64,000 nt of DNA from JAIQET01 sp035542575 (GTDB lineage: Bacteria; Acidobacteriota; Terriglobia; Terriglobales; Acidobacteriaceae): assembly GCA_035542575.1 (NCBI GenBank), contig DATKLE010000098.1, positions 1-64,000 of the forward strand, read 5' to 3'. The position numbers and the translations under genes are program-made. This document shows positions 61,206 to 64,000 of this stretch, piece by piece. The stretch's first letter is position 1, and each line of letters starts with the position of its first letter. Below the pieces are notes generated by a model that saw only the letters and a list, made by a program, of their open reading frames with translations, had not been told where the DNA came from and ran no database searches.

Positions 61206-61292
61206 TCACTTCACGCGCTCGCAAAACACGACGTATCCGATCGACAGCGCGAAGAAAACGATCGTGATCGCTATGTAAACGATGTCCTGCAT
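61206..61292 (-). CDS. 28-residue membrane peptide upstream of kdpF
   Basis: 28 residues, beginning MQDIVYIAITIVFF and ending in VFCERVK, one hydrophobic helix and a short charged tail. TAGGAGAG precedes its ATG and the stop is 7 bases before kdpF. Peptides of this shape are common upstream of kdpF in other genomes from memory, but no role is known to me. It starts 10 bases after the barrel gene. Confidence 0.65.
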   Translation of the reverse strand: MQDIVYIAITIVFFALSIGYVVFCERVK

Positions 61293-61302
61293 GGTCGCTC
61301 TC

Positions 61303-62880
61303 CTAGAACTTCACCAGGACTGCAAAATTCATCCGGTTCTCATCCGTGCGCAGGTCTGGAGCCCAACCCGGCACTACCGAGCCAGGGGCGCCAGTATTGC
61401 CGTTGGGCGGTGTGACCCCGCCGGGTCCCGAAAAGTACGGCACATTGGCCGCCCGATGGTTGAACTCCCAACGGAAGGTGATGTACTGGCTGGGCATGTA
61501 GTCAATCGTGCCCGACACATCCCAGGCTTTGTACGGATCGCCCGGATTCTCGGTGAAGTAGGGCGTTCCCGAGGTTGCGGTCGCGCCATTGATCGGTGGC
61601 AAGAGGACCAGGTAGCGTCCTGGGTTATTGATCTTGCCACCGCCGAGAGTCAGGGCATACTTGTCCTTTGCGAACCAAAGCCGGTTATAGGCCATGAAGC
61701 CGATAAAACTCTGCTTCGGCCAAATCACCCTTTGTCCGTCGATGATCTTCACGGAATTGCCGGTACAGCTCACACCACCGCCATGCTCGCATCCCAGGTC
61801 TCCGGTCAGCGAGAAGGCGGCCTTGCTGATGAACGTTGCGGGATTATCGTAATACTTCACCTGCACGCTGTCGTCGGTGTGGTAGCGAATCCGGCTGGGT
61901 TGACCCGGCGCATCCGCACCCAGCGCGTATTGATTCCCAAGGATCGAGAGCCAGCCGGTAGGCCGCCACAAGATCTGTCCTCCCATGCCCGGCCGGTGGT
62001 TGAAACGCCCGTAGGCCTGCCATCCGTTCACAAACCAGGGCTCGATCTTCAGCTTGTCGGTCGGGAAGATCTGCACGCGCATTCCGTTGAAGAACCACGG
62101 GGTATTCGAGGAAACGTACGACGGCTGATAAGCCCAGTTGTCAAAGTTGTAGTAGCTGAACAGGCCGACGTATGACATGAAAATTCCGGCCTGCACGTTG
62201 ATGCCGTTCATGGCGTTGATGTGATAGCCGCCATAGGCTTCCGAAATGTAGCGATAGGCGTTGTCCAGGTTCCATTGGCCGCGCGCCGGACTGGCATCGT
62301 TGCGGGGCGTAGTCTGGGAATACATGCCGAACTGCGTCATCACGCGCGCCTGGACATTGTCGTAGTGGAAATCGCCGCCCACGCCGAGTTGCGTTAACTG
62401 AAACTCGTTCGCGCGAAAAACCTCACTGGACCCGCTGATGGTGTCATCTTTGGGGCTGTTCAAAGAGTAAATGTAGTCCACGTCGACACGAATTTCGGGC
62501 GTAAAGAATGGGCTGTCGAACGCCGGCTTTTGCGTACGTGGCGTGCCGTTCAGCCAGGTAAAGTCGGCGAAGGCAAAAGGGTCGGCTTTCTTCGGCTTGG
62601 ATGCCACGGCCTGCGGTTTGGCGCTAGTCTCCTGGAGCAGTGCTTCGTGCGCAGGAGCCTCCTCGGCGGGTGCCGCGGCGATGGGGCTGGTTTGCGCGCC
62701 GGGCTGCGGCTGCGCTGCGTTCTTCTCCAACCGCTCCACCTTGGCTTGCAGTTCCTGTACCAACTGGCGGAGTTGCTGCACCTCCGCCGCGCTGGCTGCG
62801 TTGGATTGACTGGTTGTGTCCTGTGCGCGGAGCGGCAAGACACATAGGGTAGTGGCAATTACAGCTACTACGATTCGCAT
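61303..62880 (-). CDS. Outer-membrane beta-barrel porin in the kdp locus
   Basis: 525 residues from the ATG at 62880 (GGAGAGCGAG upstream). A signal peptide (about 1-19, LPLRAQ) is followed by a coiled coil (about 34-55, VQQLRQLVQELQAKVERLEKN), a Pro/Ala linker, then a barrel region ending in a terminal Phe (VLVKF). It resembles the BBP2-type porins with a coiled-coil head. The open frame continues 70 codons upstream through MNILIALFCAGSVVFLL, a possible membrane peptide with its own start at 63090, without a stop codon. A role in letting K+ or other solutes across the outer membrane is inference from position. Confidence 0.75.
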   Translation of the reverse strand: MRIVVAVIATTLCVLPLRAQDTTSQSNAASAAEVQQLRQLVQELQAKVERLEKNAAQPQPGAQTSPIAAAPAEEAPAHEALLQETSAKPQAVASKPKKADPFAFADFTWLNGTPRTQKPAFDSPFFTPEIRVDVDYIYSLNSPKDDTISGSSEVFRANEFQLTQLGVGGDFHYDNVQARVMTQFGMYSQTTPRNDASPARGQWNLDNAYRYISEAYGGYHINAMNGINVQAGIFMSYVGLFSYYNFDNWAYQPSYVSSNTPWFFNGMRVQIFPTDKLKIEPWFVNGWQAYGRFNHRPGMGGQILWRPTGWLSILGNQYALGADAPGQPSRIRYHTDDSVQVKYYDNPATFISKAAFSLTGDLGCEHGGGVSCTGNSVKIIDGQRVIWPKQSFIGFMAYNRLWFAKDKYALTLGGGKINNPGRYLVLLPPINGATATSGTPYFTENPGDPYKAWDVSGTIDYMPSQYITFRWEFNHRAANVPYFSGPGGVTPPNGNTGAPGSVVPGWAPDLRTDENRMNFAVLVKF

Positions 62881-63205
62881 AGCTCGCTCTCCGGTTCCTC
62901 TGGATTTGCTGGATTGAGGCGTCATCACGACTACCGCACCTCGCCTGCTGCCGGCAACATCACGCGCCGTCATGTGTACCGTCATTCTTCGGGCGTGCAG
63001 ACGCCGGCTGTTCTCAACCCTCAAGGCCACCAGGAAGCGCAGAAGGAAAACCACCGATCCGGCACAGAACAATGCGATAAGAATATTCATTCTTGCGCCC
63101 TACAATTTGGCCTTGTCGGATTTCTACTTTCCTATTGCACACGCCTGCCCGTAAGAGGCGGGTAAAGGGTTCATAAAATGTTCGTAAAGGATTGCCCGTG
63201 CCAGG
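62881..63205 (-). other. 325-base leader of the kdp barrel gene
   Basis: It contains a second start (ATG 63090) that opens an in-frame segment of 70 codons with one hydrophobic helix, and the direct-repeat operator candidate at 63170-63191. The short segment may be a separate membrane peptide that lost its stop codon, or an unusual N-terminal extension of the porin. The internal signal peptide of the porin argues against one continuous protein. Confidence 0.35.
63170..63191. promoter_or_regulatory. OmpR/KdpE-type direct-repeat operator, copy 1
   Basis: Two 11-base units, TTCATAAAATG and TTCGTAAAGGA, lie in tandem, the geometry recognised by OmpR-family dimers. The copy is 79 bases upstream of ATG 63090 and just after the stop of the receiver-less regulator. 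It is nearly identical to copy 2 at 63780-63801. Confidence 0.6.
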
Positions 63206-63598
63206 CTATCGGCTTGTATCGAATCGGTAGAAGACCCAGGGCTCAGTACGGATATAGCCCGCCCGTCCGGCAGCTGCTTCAATCTTTTGCCGCAAAGCGG
63301 TCAGCACCCGCAGAAATTGCGTTTGCCGCACCTCATGCTCTCCCCATCGCGTGTTCAGCTGGGTGCTCGGCGTAACCACTCTCCGGGGATGCCCTGCCAA
63401 GAACACCAGCATGTCGAACTCTTCGGAGGTAAGCTCGATCTGGCGGCCGCGCACGGTGACTTGGTGAGCTTGCAAATCGATGTGAAAATCGCCCGTATCG
63501 ATGACTTCATTCTGCGGCTCGGGCCGCGCTTCGGGCGCCCGCCGCAGCAGGTTCCCGAGCCGACCTGTGAGCTGCCTGACGTTCAACGAACTTGCCAT
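63206..63598 (-). CDS. Receiver-less KdpE-like winged-helix regulator
   Basis: 130 residues. The N-terminus (VRQLTGRLGNLLRR) looks like the last helix and linker of an OmpR-family response regulator. A complete winged-helix domain follows (GDFHIDLQAHQVTVRGRQIELTSEEF; FLRVLTALRQKI; YIRTEPWVFYRF). Its C-terminal 57 residues match the KdpE fragment upstream at about two fifths of positions by eye, including TEPWV-x-YRF. No receiver domain or phospho-acceptor Asp is present. GGAAGGAA precedes the ATG. It may compete with KdpE for the same operators, or be a decayed duplicate. Confidence 0.7.
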   Translation of the reverse strand: MASSLNVRQLTGRLGNLLRRAPEARPEPQNEVIDTGDFHIDLQAHQVTVRGRQIELTSEEFDMLVFLAGHPRRVVTPSTQLNTRWGEHEVRQTQFLRVLTALRQKIEAAAGRAGYIRTEPWVFYRFDTSR

Positions 63599-63686
63599 AG
63601 TTTCCTTCCGCCGTTCTTTCCTTGCGCAGCCCGATGTAGAAGTTCAGCATCAACAAAACCAGATTGACGATCGCGACTACGACCAT
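63507..63686 (-). CDS. 59-residue single-pass membrane peptide
   Basis: 59 residues from the ATG at 63686 (GAGAGGAG upstream). One N-terminal helix, MVVVAIVNLVLLMLNFYIG, is followed by a basic/Ala-rich tail. Its 3' end overlaps the start of the receiver-less regulator by about 90 bases in another frame, so only the first half may be conserved. It lies about 85 bases after operator copy 2. Confidence 0.5.
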   Translation of the reverse strand: MVVVAIVNLVLLMLNFYIGLRKERTAEGNYGKFVERQAAHRSAREPAAAGARSAARAAE

Positions 63687-63779
63687 CCACGCTCCTCTCG
63701 GCTGGACTGCCTGGGGCGTCCCTTGCCCGCCCAGCCTCAATTCATTGGATACCTGGAGTCGTAAGGAATGAATAAAGAG

Positions 63780-63801
63780 TTCGTAGAATGTTCGTAAGCG
63801 G
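63780..63801. promoter_or_regulatory. OmpR/KdpE-type direct-repeat operator, copy 2
   Basis: Two 11-base units, TTCGTAGAATG and TTCGTAAGCGG, in tandem. The 30 bases at 63771-63800 match those at 63161-63190 at 23 positions. The copy lies between the kdpE fragment and the 59-residue peptide gene. Confidence 0.6.
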
Positions 63802-63823
63802 CGGGATACTCAAAACAAGGGTG

Positions 63824-64000
63824 TTATTCGCCCGGTTCGAAGCGATAGCCGACCCAGGGCTCGGTGACAATGTAGCGGGGAGACGAGGCGTCGAACTCCA
63901 GCTTCTTCCGTAGTTGGCCGACAAAGACGCGCAGATATTCCACTTGTTCCGTGCTTTGTCCGCCCCAGACCGCCCCGAGAAGCGCTCGGTGGGTGATGAC
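63824..64000 (-). CDS. kdpE: KdpE-type response regulator, C-terminal part (continues beyond the window)
   Basis: Only the last 58 codons lie inside the window. They read as the C-terminal half of an OmpR/KdpE winged helix: ALLGAVWGG, YLRVFVGQLRKKLE and RYIVTEPWVGYRFEPGE. The receiver and the beginning lie past the window edge. Its place at the head of a kdp locus makes KdpE the natural reading; a kdpD kinase gene would be expected further upstream. Confidence 0.8.
   Translation of the reverse strand, partial: VITHRALLGAVWGGQSTEQVEYLRVFVGQLRKKLEFDASSPRYIVTEPWVGYRFEPGE

Noticed and set aside
1..64000. CRISPR array, IS element, prophage, tRNA or rRNA gene
   Set aside because: I saw no regularly spaced direct repeats, transposase or integrase, tRNA cloverleaf or rRNA sequence. 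This is a reading by eye, so a small tRNA could still be missed.

Overview
The window is about 64 kb of GC-rich, densely coded DNA with long same-strand gene runs and many 1-14 base stop/start overlaps. No rRNA, tRNA, CRISPR array, insertion sequence or phage gene was recognised. An Acidobacteriota chromosome is the best guess. The reasons are a Ser/Thr kinase fused to TPRs, a CHASE2 cyclase next to a FecR-like protein, an outer-membrane barrel with a carboxypeptidase-regulatory-like N-terminus, a transaldolase-phosphoglucose isomerase fusion, many multihaem cytochromes and small zinc-ribbon proteins. This assignment is inferred from gene content only.

Layout. 1-7.7 kb: an outer-membrane barrel gene, then a plus-strand operon for a monohaem cytochrome c, a HybA-like Fe-S protein, a HybB/NrfD-like quinone protein, a sensor kinase with two haem-c motifs, an NtrC-type sigma54 activator and an archaemetzincin. 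7.7-17 kb (minus): a cupredoxin-like protein, a Ser/Thr kinase, and a carbamoyl-phosphate/arginine block (amidinohydrolase, rocD, pyrB, arcC, argF, and a cyclic-2,3-diphosphoglycerate-synthetase-like GTPase). 17.4-22 kb: zinc-ribbon proteins, a 7Fe ferredoxin, an unrecognised HTH protein and a double HbpS-like lipoprotein. 22-29.7 kb (minus): a pentose-phosphate operon, tkt, tal-pgi, gnd, zwf.

30-43.8 kb is the most unusual part, a redox cluster. On the plus strand lie an outer-membrane barrel and a 1271-residue decahaem cytochrome carrying an LVIVD-type beta-propeller. On the minus strand, converging on them, lies a tight four-gene operon: NuoE-NuoF fusion, a 723-residue Fe-S protein with two cyclic-nucleotide-binding domains, a cytochrome-b-like membrane protein and an anchored decahaem cytochrome. 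A divergent pentahaem cytochrome shares its control region. Together these could carry electrons between NAD(P)H and the periplasm or cell surface, with gating by a cyclic nucleotide. That function is inference.

43.8-52.6 kb: a GH13 and a GH63-like glycosidase, a K+ channel of the MthK type, and a CHASE2 adenylate/guanylate cyclase with a FecR-like partner. 52.8-56 kb: a zinc/manganese uptake operon (porin, binding protein, permease) without a visible ATPase gene. 56.4-64 kb: a kdp potassium-uptake locus (kdpE fragment, a receiver-less KdpE-like regulator, an outer-membrane barrel, very small membrane peptides, kdpF, kdpA, a 77-residue protein, kdpB, kdpC). Two near-identical direct-repeat operator candidates lie at its head.
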